Shown: in pieces, positions 1 through 13,051 of the stretch
How the letters are laid out: the number at the start of each line of letters is the position of its first letter
Position numbering within the stretch: the stretch's first letter is position 1
Source: Wuchereria bancrofti
Taxonomy: Eukaryota > Nematoda > Chromadorea > Rhabditida > Onchocercidae
DNA: 64,000 bases
Reading direction: 5' to 3'
Assembly (NCBI GenBank): GCA_005281725.1
Contig: SSBO01000002.1
Coordinates: 262,902 to 326,901, forward strand
Position numbers and translations under genes: made by a program
Notes under the pieces: model-generated
The model's database searches: none
What the model saw: the letters and a program-made list of their open reading frames with translations, nothing else
What the model was told of the DNA's origin: nothing

Positions 1-2800
1 CAGAGAGAAAAATTTGAAAGAATGGTCTCTTATATAGGTCAGAGAATGAAAAATACTGACATATACAAAAAAAAAAAAAATCTTTTTTCAAAAAAAAAAA
101 AAGAAAAACTTCTAAACAAATTATAATTCTAGAAAATATGAAATGATATTTCATACAATACAAAATATATTATTGTTATTTGACAGTGTTATTAATGGAT
201 GATATTATTAGAATTTAGTTCATATTTCTCTCAAATTTTAATATTTCATTTTATCGGTTAATCGGAATGTAAATCCGGCTATAGTTAGTTATTCGAGAAT
301 ATTATCCGGCTATAGTCGTTCGAGAATACTATAGTTTAATATCTCAAATATTCATTAAATTTTATAATTATTTACTTGTCTCTAACAACTAACTTTGACA
401 TTTTCCAATAAAATCACTTTTTTTTTTCTTTGAAATTGCTAAAAAAAAAAATTAATTGAGAAAAGTTTCGTTATTTCAGTAAATAATTGTTCTGAATAAA
501 TAATAAATGGAACAAATCTATTTGAAGGCATAAATAAATCTAAAATCGATTAACTGATAATAATAAATGCATTTTTTAATTTTAAAAAAAAATTGCAATA
601 AGTTTTTCCTTTCTTTTTTTTTAATTAACATTTTATTTCATTTACTTCAGTATAAAAAAAAAATTAAATATAAACAAAAAAAAAAGATAGCAAACAAATT
701 TGTAATAATAATGAATTAATTAACTAGAAAATATTCTCTTTTAATTAAAATTGTTTTTTTTTCCTTTACAAATTTTGAAAATTTTGCCAATCTTTTTTAA
801 GGTAGCAATTAAATTTCAATAAAATCTTGAATTTTGACCAATTATGCTAGTGATTTTTAACAAATTATTGTTTAGATATTAGATACTAGTATATAATAAA
901 TGAAATGGAATGTATAGCATACAAATTGCGCCATGCGCTTTTGTTCAACGTTACGGTTACGGTTACAGTATAGCTAATACACCGAAAAATGATATCCTCC
1001 TGTATTAGATAATCATTTTGAATGACATTTTTTTTTTTTGAATTTTTTTCATCCAACATTTAAGATTTAAAGTTTTCTGAATTTTAACATCATTTCCTAT
1101 CTTTTACTTTTTCGTACTTTCATTTTTTCCTTTTTTCTCTTTCTTTTTTTTTTTTTGATGAAAATGAAAAAATAATTGATGAAATTTCGATCTTTTGAAC
1201 AAAATAACAATTATTCAATCAAATATCATATAATATTGGAAAAGAAAATCAGGCATCACGTCATCGTTTTCAAAAATTTCTTTTTCTTTTCTTTTTAAAA
1301 AAAAAAAAATTGCAAATCAAAAAACAAAATAATGAAATTCTCATATCAAAAAAAAAAAAAATAATCATAAAATTTTTGATTGTTACAATAGAAAAATATT
1401 ATTTGATTATTGTTCGAATAGACAGAAAGAAAGAAATATTCGTTTCTTTCATTTTTACCTTCATTTACTCATTGAAAATAACACTGTCTTTCCTGAGAAA
1501 TTTTTTTTTTTTTTTTTTGTAAAGCAAATTGAAAGTTATTCACATTACTGTGTAAAAAAAAAAAGAATGAAAAAATGAAAAATAAAAATGAAAAATGAAG
1601 AATGAATCAGGAAGTGTATTCAATTGCTCTTTTTAATAAAAAGATGTTCCGTTAGAATGCATCGACCTTCTTTTTTTTTTTTTTTCATTTTATTTTCAAA
1701 AAAAGAAATAACTTTCTTATGTGAAAATTGAATGAAAGTGAACATCAAATTAATTTATAATAAATGAATAAATTGTAATTTAATGAAAAATATTAAGTGG
1801 ATGATATTATGTAGAAAGTGATATGATAATTAGATAATTAATGGAGTTTTTTTTTTTTTTTAATAAGAAAACGATGATATTTGTGAATTTTGAGACGAGA
1901 ATAATATATTACATTAAATTGCTACAAATTTTGCGAAAGAGATAACAATTATAAAAGTTTATTACTTTATTAATTAATTAATTAATTATTAATATAAGAT
2001 CAGGAAATAAAAATGGAACCCTAGAGTCTTCATCAGATTTATCATTTATGATTTTATCAATAATTGCTATCACTGAAAACTGAACGAAATTACTTAACTT
2101 TCAGGTTGACAGCTTCATATTTCATATTTTCAGACAAAAACATGAAAATATGACACTAACGTAATCGATTGTAAGCCAAAACTGATTGATTTATTGATTG
2201 ATATTTAACCTATCGATGGGAATGCTAATCGATATTGTGGAATTTCTATGCTAATATTTGAGAGTACATAATTTATAAGGTAATTCAATTATTAAATGCA
2301 CGAAATAATAGAAAATTAAAAGAAATATTTGAGAAATATATTTAACTTAATTGAGAAGAAAAGAAAAAAAAAACTAATTCGGTTATTCAAAATTTAGAAT
2401 ACAGTAAGATGATAATAATTAAACTTTACTTTTTTTTTTTTTTTTTCAAAAATAAATTATGCCACAACGACAACAACGACTACACTGAACAAATATCAAT
2501 GAAACGAATGATAATGTCCGAGAATTTCGGTCAATAAGTGGAATGTTTGAAATGAGGAGACAATCTTTAAAAGTGGGGTCATAACGGATGGTTATAAGAG
2601 GTCATCTGATGAAGGTAGAAGAAAGAGTGAATAAGATGAAAAAGAATGAAGACAATAACGAAAAGATGGAGGAGGAATTACTTATTTCTCGTATTCATCA
2701 GCAGCTATGTCTCTTAATTTTGATGACACATACAAAATGATCAGGTAAGATGGTCAATCAACCTATTCTACCTATCTTTCATTTATCATCTTTCTCTTTC

Positions 2801-2849
2801 TCCCTCCCTCCCTCCCTCCCTCTCTCTGTCTTTCTCTCTCTCTCTCTTT
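2801..2849. repeat. CCCT/CT microsatellite
   Basis: Five CCCT units are followed by CT dinucleotides broken by single changes. The short ORF on the opposite strand through it is only a translation of the repeat (RERERQREGG). Confidence 0.85.
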
Positions 2850-5800
2850 GTCTTCTTTTTCTACTTCATTAAGAATGATAATACTAAAATGGATGATATT
2901 ATGGTTTAACATATCAATATCGCTACGACAGTTGTGGTGGTGATTTATAGTGACAGTAATGAAAAGTTGAATTTTGTTTTGATGAGTAAAGTGAACGAAC
3001 GATAGCAAACATTGTGGTAAATTGTTGACAATAATATTGTATTAAAAATATTACAACATTAATAGGGAAAATGAAATAAGTTAAAATTGAATGAATTTAA
3101 TAAAATTTTAAAATTAAAGTATTTTTTCTTTGATTAATATAATTGATTATCACTATGATATCAATTAATTAATTCTTTATTAATATAAATATATTTTTCA
3201 TATCTATTACTTCTATCTATATTTCTTTTACTCTATTATTTGGTCTCGATATTGGCAATTGAATATATATCATTGATAAAAGATAATAAATTTTTACTCT
3301 CAGTTTTTTTTTGCGATTTGAATCATATTTAATCAATTATTTCATTTGAAATTATGAGCAAAAATTTTGATAAGTTTATATTTTTAAAAATTAAAATGAA
3401 TGAATGGAAATATTTAGGTGTGATAAGTGGTAAGTGATAATGATTATAGAAAATTTTAAGGGAAGATTAAATATATTAAATGATAAGTTGAAATTAGATG
3501 AAACTGATAACATTTTAAATTTAAAGTATTTTTTTTTTTGATTAATATATTGATTATCACCATGATATCACTTAATTGATTCTTTATCAACAATTCTTTA
3601 TGAATAATATCAATGATATTTCTAAGTTCCTTCAACTTCTACCTTCCATTTTATTATTATTATTACTATTATTATTATCATTATTATTATTATCATTATT
3701 ACTATTATTATCCAAACTGTTATTTCTATTTTCATCTTTTTTTTTATTATTTCGGATTACCGGAAATCAAATAATAAGTATCGTATTGTGAAAAAAAAAC
3801 GAAAAAAAAATTATATTACTAATTTTTTTTGTATGACAAATTTTGCTTTTCTCTCATTTTTCATCTTTTTCATATCACATCAATGATTTGTTTACGTTAT
3901 TGCCTTCATTTTGATAATGGTTTCATTTATTTTAAATCTTTCAAGGCCTTCCATAATATATATTTAAATGTATAAATAAAAAAAATTTACATAGAGGCAG
4001 TATCAATGATTTAATTGGTAAACGAAGAGAAATTTACATTTTTTTTTTTTTTAAATGTAAAATGAATTGTTGAAATGTGAACAAATCTATTTGCATATCT
4101 GTTTATTTATTCTAATGCTATGTAAATAAAATGAAATGAAATCACAAACAAATGTGTACAAAATATTTGTCAATGATGTAAAATAGATTTAAATGAAATT
4201 TATTCTAATATGCTAAAATATATTTTTGTATATAATACATTTAGACTAAGATAATGATAATAAAATAATGCATAATCAATTAATTATAATAATTTGTAAT
4301 CACAAATATATTTCATTCAACTCCAATTTTGACCTATACTTTTTTTTTACTTAGATATTTAAGTTAATTTAATTGAAATTCATATTATTTGACTATTAGC
4401 AATAACTTTGTATGTCAAATGACCAATTTATCCATTAGTATAAATTATCAAATTTAATTAATCATCCTACCTCTCATTCTATTTACTTATTTACTTAGAT
4501 CATCATGCATTAAATTTGAACTAATTATCAACAAATATCTCGCTATCACTAATTATCATTTGATAATTATCAAATGAGAAAAGAAATTATTTAGCATCTA
4601 ATTAGAGTTGTTGTTGTCTATTTTAATTAAATTGTCATTTAATGGCATTTTTCCATCTACAATCTGTTCTTTCTACATTTTAAAATATTATTGTAATACA
4701 ATAATTATTTCAATATTTTAGGTTAGATTAGTTATAATTGATAATTAATTGGATAATTAATAGTATAATTTAAATGTGCTTTTATTATAATTTGAGTTAC
4801 TTAGAAATTTGCAATACAAACAATGAAACACTCTTAGATAGTTCTATAACTTCTATTTCCACTGTTTTGTTTACAAAACTATAAATAATCAATAAACTTG
4901 AAGTATATTTATGAAAAGAATTCAATTTATATGCTTAGCCTTTTTCCAGTCTTTTCTTTCAATTAGAAATGAAATTAAGCATTTAAAATTAAACTATTAT
5001 AGCTTAAGATGTATTAAAAAAATTAAAATTATATCATAAATTTTATCCCTTAATTTCAAGAAACTTTCTACGAATCAAAAATATTATCATAATTACCATT
5101 ATAGCGTATAATTTATTATTCATACCATTAAAGCTACTTTTATTTATTATTATTACTATTATTATTATCACTGTCAACATTGTTGTTATTATTTTTAATT
5201 GTTATTATTATTATTATTCAATAACTTTTGATGCATTGAGGAATTCATTTCATGAAATAAAATTAATAAGATTACAGCCGCACGAATTTATAATTTTATC
5301 AGTTAAATTTAACTATTTCAATATAATTTATCAATCAAATAAACGTTATATCATAATAATTAAGCAATTATTCATCGTTCTATGATACAAATCGCACATT
5401 GATACGATGTAAACAATATTATAATCCACATAAATTGAAAATAATTATGAAAGATAATTATATAATATTGCACTACTACTACTAATTATTATTATTATTA
5501 TTATTGCTACAGTACTTTCATTTTATTTAATTAATTTTACAAAAGTGAAACATGCAGAATTTAAATCATTCATATTTGTTGCATTTCAGTATGTTACGTT
5601 GTAGTATTTCATTGTTTACAAAATTTGCAAAAAAAAAAATTGTGCTATAAAGTTATTAACTTTGAGCATAAAAACAAACAAATCGCATTACATTGCAATA
5701 AGTTCAAAATTTTAAGGAAGAATTAAATTTCTATGATACAAAAAACAAATGACATCGTCAATTATAAGTTTATTTATATATCTTCTATTTATGAATTATT

Positions 5801-7330
5801 ATGAAGTAAAGATTTTGCCTAAAAAATTTTGGTATGCATTTATTTCTTCTTGAAATCAAAATTTCATTAGCGTTTAACAATTTGATTAATATCCATCATT
5901 TTTTTTCTCTCTCAATAATCATTTCTAAATATACTTTATGAAACTTTTTTACATTTCAGTTAAAATTTCAAAAGTTATTAAAAAAAGAAATGTTAAACTG
6001 CCAAGAAAAATGGAATTCTTTAACAACAGTAAAACATTATAATGCTTTATAAAGCTAAATTTATCACTTTATCACTCTATGATATATCTGATAACAATGG
6101 TTAATGTGATTTGTGATGAGTAATACTTAAATTTAAAAAAAAAGCACTTACTGTTATGAATTATATATAAGATAAAAAGTTTATCCTGAAATTTCATCCA
6201 GGTAGAACAATTTCATATCAGGTGCATTTAATATGAAATGAAATGAAATGAAAATTATCAAATCATTTGTGGAAATACTGAATCCTTGAATAATAAGTTT
6301 TTCATTCTCAATTATTGTTAGATTTTTTCTTTTAAAAAATCTTTTAAAGAAATTAAACTTTATAAAATTAACCTAAGATTAAATTGGAATCGATTCCCTA
6401 TAAAGAATTTTTAATTAAAAAAAATAAAAAAAAGAAAAGTTAATTGGAAAAGTTAATCTAAATTCATTAGAAGCGGTTTAAGAATTTTATTTTTTTTAAA
6501 AAAAGCATTTTATTAAAATAAATGTGTGATAAATTTTTTAAAAAAAAATTAAAGGTAAAATATTAAAAGTAAAACTTTTTGGTATCAGTGAAAAAAAGTG
6601 TGTAGCAAGCTAATTAGCATAACAAATCCTCATTAATTAGGTTGTCACGTAACAAAAATATAACTTTAAGAATTAAATGTATTAATGCAGATCAGATCAG
6701 ATCACTTTTGCAGATCGCCTTTGCAGCTTGAAAAGTTAATTCATAATTTTTCGTTGTTAGATTGTAATTGGTAAATGAATATGCTATATTCATTCAGTTA
6801 TGGGAGAATTTATTGATCAAAAAATTAAATTTAAGCAGAAACCGAAATAGTTTGAATCAACTATTCTAATAATCAATCATTAATCAATCAATAATGATCA
6901 ATCAGTTAGTTAGTTAGTCATCACAAATGATATGCTTTGTTCATTATGAATTTATGTGCATGACACTTTTTATTTTACAATGATCAAATTTTGATCACCT
7001 TTGCTTGAATATACCAAGCGTAACCTTTGACCTCAGTTATTTTAGCAAACAAGAATGAATCAATTTAAATTTATTATTCACTTAATTTTATTTCGCACTT
7101 TTAAATTTGCATTATTTTCATCAATTTATATAAATGTTATGTATATATTTGACATACAATTTCTAATTATTTTTTTTTTTCTCTAAATTTTAAAGAATTT
7201 TTTGAGAATTTAAAAATAATAATTATCAGCTATACTTGATGAGAATTATTGATATACATATAATAATGAATGTTTGAAAAGGAGTGTTTTTAGTGTTATC
7301 AGTGAAAAATGTTGATAATATTTGATGAAA

Positions 7331-7381
7331 AAGAAGAAAGAGAGAGGGAGAAAGAGAGAGAGAGAGAGGGAGAGAAAGAAG
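7331..7381. repeat. GA-rich polypurine tract
   Basis: An uninterrupted purine run of mostly GAGAGAG and GGGAGA steps, about 0.6 kb upstream of the STARD3-like first exon. It is simple sequence, possibly promoter-associated. Confidence 0.75.
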
Positions 7382-7943
7382 AATGAACAAAAGTTAACTT
7401 TTTGTGCTATCACTAGAACTATAATACTGATAATGTAGTTGAACACATTCGAAACTTCACTATCTTTTTTTTTTCCATTCTTTACTAATATTTTTTAAAT
7501 TGATTCATTTTCATTTTTTTGTTTCATTTCATTTTTTTAAGTCAAAAATTTTTTAAATCTTGTCTATGTCATTGTAATTAAAAAAAGGCATTTATTACTT
7601 TTTCATAAATTTGATTTATTAAAATTTACATAGCAATAGATGATGATAAAACTTGCATGTCTGCTTGCATGCATGCAAATAAATGTTTTTAGAAAAAGTT
7701 AACAAACATTCTAAAATTTTTTACAAACAAATCTAATTAATTAGTATTACAATTATTTATATTAAATAATAATTTAATAATACAATTAAACTAACCATTT
7801 GATTCAATTTTTCCAATTATTTGCTTAATTTTATCATTGAAATTTTTTAATTAATTTGAAGGCAAAAAGATAGAAAAAAAGAAATGTGAACTTTTTTTTT
7901 AAATAATTGTTTATATTTAATTAAAAATGCAAAATTTTTTCTT

Positions 7944-7963
7944 TTTTTTTTTTTTTTTTGTTA
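7944..7963 (+). promoter_or_regulatory. candidate spliced-leader (or 5' UTR intron) acceptor of the STARD3-like gene
   Basis: A long T run ends in TTTGTTAG at 7963, 54 bases before the first in-frame ATG (8018). In nematodes this layout is typical of a trans-splice acceptor, but an ordinary 5' UTR intron would look the same. No upstream coding exon is needed, because the predicted protein is already full length. Confidence 0.45.
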
Positions 7964-8017
7964 GATAAAAAAGAATTTTCAATAAAAGATAGAGAGAGAG
8001 AGAGAAAGAGAAAACGT

Positions 8018-11000
8018 ATGAGTGGCACAGATGAAAATAAAAATTCGGGAAGAAATAATGGTGAAAATCAAATTACATTACATCAGAAGATGAGTAATAG
8101 AGAGGAATTTCTATTATCTGCCGGTGAATCACGAATAAGCAAAGTTAGTTTTATATTTTCTAGTAGTTCAAAAAATTTTTTCTTCTTTCATTTCTATTTT
8201 CTAATATTTTAACACTTATAAAAATTTATATTAACTATTTAACTTGAACTATTGATAAAGTTTTTAACATACAAAATGAATTCTTCTATTATTTGTTTTT
8301 TATTTTGAAAAAAATGATAGTTTTAAAATGTGAAAGAGATTTTAACTACTGCTTATGATTTCTTGATATTTTAGCAAATTTATTTGACTTGCTTTTTTTT
8401 TAAGATATTACTTATTGAAAAAATAAATTAATTGATGAAATTGTATGCAAAAACTTTACCAATGATTGATTCTTTTTCAATTTAGATTTTTAATTTTTAA
8501 ATTTCAATATAAAATAAATTTTGTTTTAGGATCGTCGACGATTTACGGTGGTAACAGTATTTGATGTATGTCTTACAGCTTTACTATGGGTCATTTCTAC
8601 GGTATGACAGTATTTTTTCACTGCTAAAATTACTTATTAATTATTTTGCTTTTAATTTATTAAATTAAAATGATAACAAATAAATGGTAGCAAATTTATG
8701 TAATAAAAAATATTCTACCATTCATTGATCGAATAATATAGTAATTCTAGCAATCGTTGAATTTGGTGTTGAATTTACCATTTCAAGTTTAAAAGAAATT
8801 AAGGAACAAAATAAAGAAAGCAATATTAGTAGAAAAAAGATCAAAGATAAAAAATTAAGAATTGAAAAGAAATTATAATTAGGGATTGAAAAACTAGGAT
8901 TACTTTAATTGAAACTTAAATTAATCTCATTTTTTTACAGGTGAGCAAAGGTAGTGATTGGCCTGTGGTATTTTTTCGTGAGGTTGACATTTTGCAACCA
9001 GATTTCATGAAACTTTCATTATTTGATGTTGTTGTAAGTTTTTTTTTTTTTTTGAAAAAATTTTTCATTTCTTTTCAAAATTCCAAAATTCCATTTAAAT
9101 TTTGTTACACTTAAAAAATAAAACATTTAAATTTTGTTAAATGTTACTATAATTGCCATTCATATATCATTTTTGAATTTCAGTTTTTTTCTTGCAAAAA
9201 TGGAAAAAAAGGTACTTAATTGATGATAGAAAAATACATACGAAGGAAAGACTTGGCCACAGAAAGGCTTGGCCACAGAAAGGCTTAGCCAGAGAAAGAT
9301 TTGGCATTTAATTTATCATTCAGATCACAGCAGTTATTCGTATGTGTATTCTCATTCTTTTCTATTCCATTCTATTAATTGGACATTGGCTTCCAGTTGC
9401 TATTACAACAATTGCAACGACAATTTTTCTTGTCGTTAAGTTAAGATTTTTCTATTTATTTATACTTTTTCTAAACAATTAATTACTGGAATATTTTTCA
9501 AAAAGATTGAATAAATTAAATTAGAAAAAAAAATTTTTTGAAAATTAAATAAATATGAGGAAAAATAGTTAAGAAATTTGGTTGGAAAAATTTTTGAGTA
9601 ATTTTAAATGCAAATGAAATAGAAATATTGAATAAAATTGAAATAAATTTTAATTTGAATTGAATTGTGATAAAAATTTTGCTAAAATTACAAAATTCTA
9701 TTTGATTTTCTACGACAATTCTTTTATAACTTTTTATTACTATTACTTTTTTTTTACTCTAAAGTCATTTTTAGCAATTTATGCAAATTATTTTAAGCTA
9801 TAAAAGTTTACACAAATAATTTTTTCATTATAATACACCTCTAACTATTATTTAAAATATTAATTTTTCAAGTTATTTCATAAAAAAAAAAATGACATAC
9901 TTTTTTTTTTTGGTTTAGGCGCTATTCTTTTTTTCACCAGCACAAGGTAATCTACCACAATATATGGTCTTGGTTTCCTCATTTGTGGTTGCATGGTTCC
10001 AACTTTGGTTGGTACCATTTCATATTTTACCACGTGAACGCGGTTATATGATTATGCCAAATTATAATACTCCATCGGAAGTTTCGGAACGAAATGTGCA
10101 AACTGATGAAGAATTCCGTTCAGCTATGGAATGCTCTTCCGGTAGGTACCAATTAATTTTCGTGCAACTTTTGACAATATTGGGCGCAAAAATTGATCAA
10201 TACCAGCGCCAAATTGATCAATACCAGCGCCAAATTGATCAATACCAGCGCCAAATTGATCAATACCAGCGCCAAATTGATCAATACCAGCGCCAAATTG
10301 ATCAATACCAGCGCCAAATTGATCAATACCAGCGCCAAATTGATCAATACCAGCGCGAAATTGATCAATACTGGCGCAATTGATTACATTTAGATCTCGA
10401 ATATTCCAAAGCAGTTAAATGATAACTTTTGTGATTAACATTACAAAATATTTTTTTGAATAATCGTAAAATTTTGAAAGTACAATTAAGATAAATAAGA
10501 AAGTAATTGGGATGATAAGAGAAAATTTGATTATATTACGATAAAAATTAATCATAGTAGATTAACATTTAATGAATGAATTAATAATTAGTTCAGCGTC
10601 CCATCGTTATTTTTTATAGTATGAAAAATTTATTTCATTTTTAGCGAAATTTCTTCCGTAATTTTTAACTTTCATAATGATCACGACTGATCAATCAATT
10701 ATTCAAATATTATCATTTAATATTAAATGATTTAATTTAATATGATTGATTGTTTATTCATTTCTATTTCACTTTTTTTTTCTGTTGTCTTTTGTCAACA
10801 ATCACTTTTTGAGCTTCATTTTCTAATCAAAATGTCGCTAATGTCATTTGAAATTATTTCAGATTCAGATGATGATAACTTATCAGCAATATTAATAGCA
10901 GGAAAGGTATACTCAAAAGCGCAATATATCGAAGAAGTGGAAGGAGCAAAATTAAAAGCTAAAGAATTAATAACACAAATTAATACCTGGAAACTTTTAC

Positions 11001-13047
11001 ACAGGTAACGAACTTTATTTTAATCATAACTTTTTGTACCTTTAAAAAGTTATCCAAGTATCATTTATGCTAAATTATTCTGTTTTAGATTAATTTACAC
11101 CATAAATGTAGACAAATTGTAAACTTTGTTTAATTATACCTAAAAAATTTTCAATTAATTTCGTTTTATGAAATAAATTTGAGTAATTTAAATTGAATAG
11201 GCTTTAATTATTTGTAGTTAATTTAATTTAGCTTGATTAATAAATTTTTATCTTATTTGTTCTCTACTGAAATACCAAAATGAAAAAAAGTTAGCTGAAC
11301 TTGTGAAATATTGAAATACCAAAGTTTGAAATAAAAAAGCAAAAAGAAGAGTTTGAGATGTTTTAATTAAGAACAAATATCTCAAAAGAGACAAATTGAT
11401 GGTTTACATTTTTAATGTATTTAAAACTTTTTTTATAAATACGGTTGTAATTCCAGGAGTAATCCAGAAATTCGTATTTCAAAAGAGAAGCAAGTTTATT
11501 TTATTCAGGATACAGTTGCATGCTCACCAAAATCATTATTCAAGATTATTTGGAAAGATAATAAATTATGGAACAAGCAAATTACTGACTTTAAAGTATA
11601 TCTCATTTCAAACTTAATTAATTACTTATTCAAGTAATAAGTAAGTAAAAATTAGAATCTGTTTCATAATATTTTCAAATATTTTTATGTTATTAAATTT
11701 TTAATGCATTTATTTTTATTTTTTAAAAAATTTCATAAATGTTTAAATTTTTGCTATTCTAGGTTGTACTTCATATTGATCCGATCACAGAACTGATTTA
11801 TATTATTACCGCTCCGATATTGCGTGGATACATTTCACCACGGTTAGAATTCTTTTCTCGTTTTTTTTTTTTTTTATCTTCCGGTTTACTAATTTTCAAA
11901 ATTTACGAAAGGTTAGACGAAAAATTTTAACACTGATAAGGAACTTTTAGCATTCTTTCGATTGGCTACAGAAATTGAATTTCAACTATATCGCTATCTC
12001 AGACGAAACTCATGATAACAACTTTTAAATCAATTTATTAAATCATTTCAGTAGATTAAAATTGATGATTGTTTATAACAATTTGAATTGTGAGGAAAAA
12101 AGAAACTAATTCCAGGATTTTTTTTAAGCATTCATGAATAAATTTAATTAGAAAAATTATCCTTTTCATGAAATCTAACCGAAATATTTTCTGTAAATGT
12201 GTTAGCATAAACTAACCGAAATTTAATCGAAATAATTTCCGTAAATATGATAGCATACTTTTTTCTTCTTCCTTCATAATCATAATATTAAAAGGTAATT
12301 TCAGAGTATCGTAATGTGAAAAAGTAATTTCAGAGTACCATAATGTGAAGAGGTAATTTCAGAGTACCATAATATGAAGAAATAATTTCAGAGTACCATA
12401 ATGTGAAAAGGTAATTTCAGAGTACCATATTGTGAAAAGGTAATTTCAGAGATTTCTTGGATGTTCGTCGGATGACACTTGATACTGAAAAAGATATCTA
12501 CGAAGGTGCATACGTATCGGTGGATTCTTCAATTGTACCAATAAATGGAAATCAAAAAGTTATACGTGGAATTAACGGAGCAAATTATGTTCGCGTGACA
12601 CGTAGTACCATTGATTCAAAAATGTCACATATTGAATGGATTCAAAATAGTGATATTAAGGTTTATTCATTCATTTTTTAATTTTCAGAAATTAATTTTT
12701 GAATATATAATTTTAATGTAACAGTGATAATTTAATATTTTTGTTTCATACAAAAATGTTTTAATAATATTTCTTGAAAAAAAAAGGAGAGAAAAACTCG
12801 ATGCAATTTTTTTTTTATCATTTATATTATCATTTCATGATAATATCAAATCAAATATTCGTGAAATTTTAGTAATTTATTTTATATGGGATGAAAGATT
12901 TTTAGAATATTTTTATTTTAAAAATTTTTCAAATTATAGTGCAATATACCGCGTCGTCTTATCGAAGGATCAATGTGTGCCTTTTTCCGGAATTATATGG
13001 AAAATGTGAAAACATTTATTAGTAATCATCCAAATGAATATCCATAA
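8018..13047 (+). CDS. STARD3: STARD3/MLN64-like protein: MENTAL domain plus START lipid-transfer domain
   Basis: Exons: 8018-8143, 8530-8601, 8941-9033, 9324-9434, 9919-10141, 10863-11004, 11457-11595, 11763-11842, 12450-12660, 12940-13047. The joined frame gives 434 aa, close to human STARD3 (about 445). Residues 43-172 hold four hydrophobic segments with MENTAL-domain spacing (for example TVVTVFDVCLTALLWVIST). A START domain follows from about residue 222 to the end, with GYISPRDFLDVRR and the terminal helix CNIPRRLIEGSMCAFFRNYM. In this family the MENTAL domain anchors the protein in late endosomes and START carries cholesterol between membranes. EFRSAME (residues 199-205) looks like a phospho-FFAT motif for contact with ER VAP proteins. 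The start is the first ATG after a candidate acceptor; the stop is TAA. STARD3NL lacks START, so it is excluded. Family assignment is firm; substrate and location are inferred. Confidence 0.92.
9246..9305. repeat. 16-bp tandem repeat in STARD3 intron 3
   Basis: Three full units of a 16-bp sequence like GAAAGGCTTGGCCACA plus a partial fourth. It ends about 18 bases before the acceptor of exon 4 and is more GC-rich than its surroundings. Confidence 0.85.
10187..10379. repeat. 21-bp minisatellite just inside STARD3 intron 5
   Basis: Nine copies of a 21-bp unit with core TTGATCAATACCAGCGCC, starting at 10193 and spaced exactly 21 bases; the last copy is changed. It begins about 50 bases after the exon 5 donor. 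Because 21 is divisible by three, several frames stay open on both strands, so the ORFs here are repeat artefacts. The frame continuing from exon 5 reads heptads IDQYQRQ and ends at TGA (10381). At about 43 percent G+C the unit stands out from the AT-rich intron. Confidence 0.95.
12290..12449 (+). repeat. 29-bp tandem repeat carrying copies of the 3' splice site
   Basis: Five and a half copies of a 29-bp unit, each with TAATTTCAGAG. CAG trinucleotides end at 12304, 12333, 12362, 12391, 12420 and 12449, exactly 29 bases apart. The last one is the acceptor used for exon 9, because only the sequence after 12449 encodes the START residues RDFLDVRR. Confidence 0.92.
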
Positions 13048-13051
13048 TAAA
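13046..13051 (+). terminator. possible polyadenylation signal of the STARD3-like gene
   Basis: AATAAA overlaps the TAA stop codon. It would give a very short 3' UTR. In such AT-rich DNA the hexamer can occur by chance, so this is only a candidate. Confidence 0.25.

Larger units (their letters stand above)
1..7963. other. gene-free AT-rich upstream region
   Basis: No exon with a convincing frame, splice borders and protein similarity could be found on either strand. The stretch is dominated by A/T homopolymers, (TTA)n runs near 3653-3715 and 5140-5220, a CCCT/CT run at 2801-2849 and a GA run at 7331-7381. A short imperfect direct repeat with the core ATCCGGCTATAG lies at about 272-330. A perfect 22-bp palindrome sits at 4556-4577. 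It ends at the 5' end of the STARD3-like gene and presumably contains its promoter, but no promoter motif can be assigned. Confidence 0.6.

Noticed and set aside
950..967. Telomere-like GGTTAC repeats
   Set aside because: Only two to three copies of ACGGTT/GGTTAC are present; this is not the nematode telomere repeat TTAGGC and not an array.
9964..10383. 139-aa ORF with IDQYQRQ repeats as a separate gene
   Set aside because: It is STARD3 exon 5 running past its donor into an intronic 21-bp satellite. Matching ORFs on the other strand and in another frame come from the same repeat.
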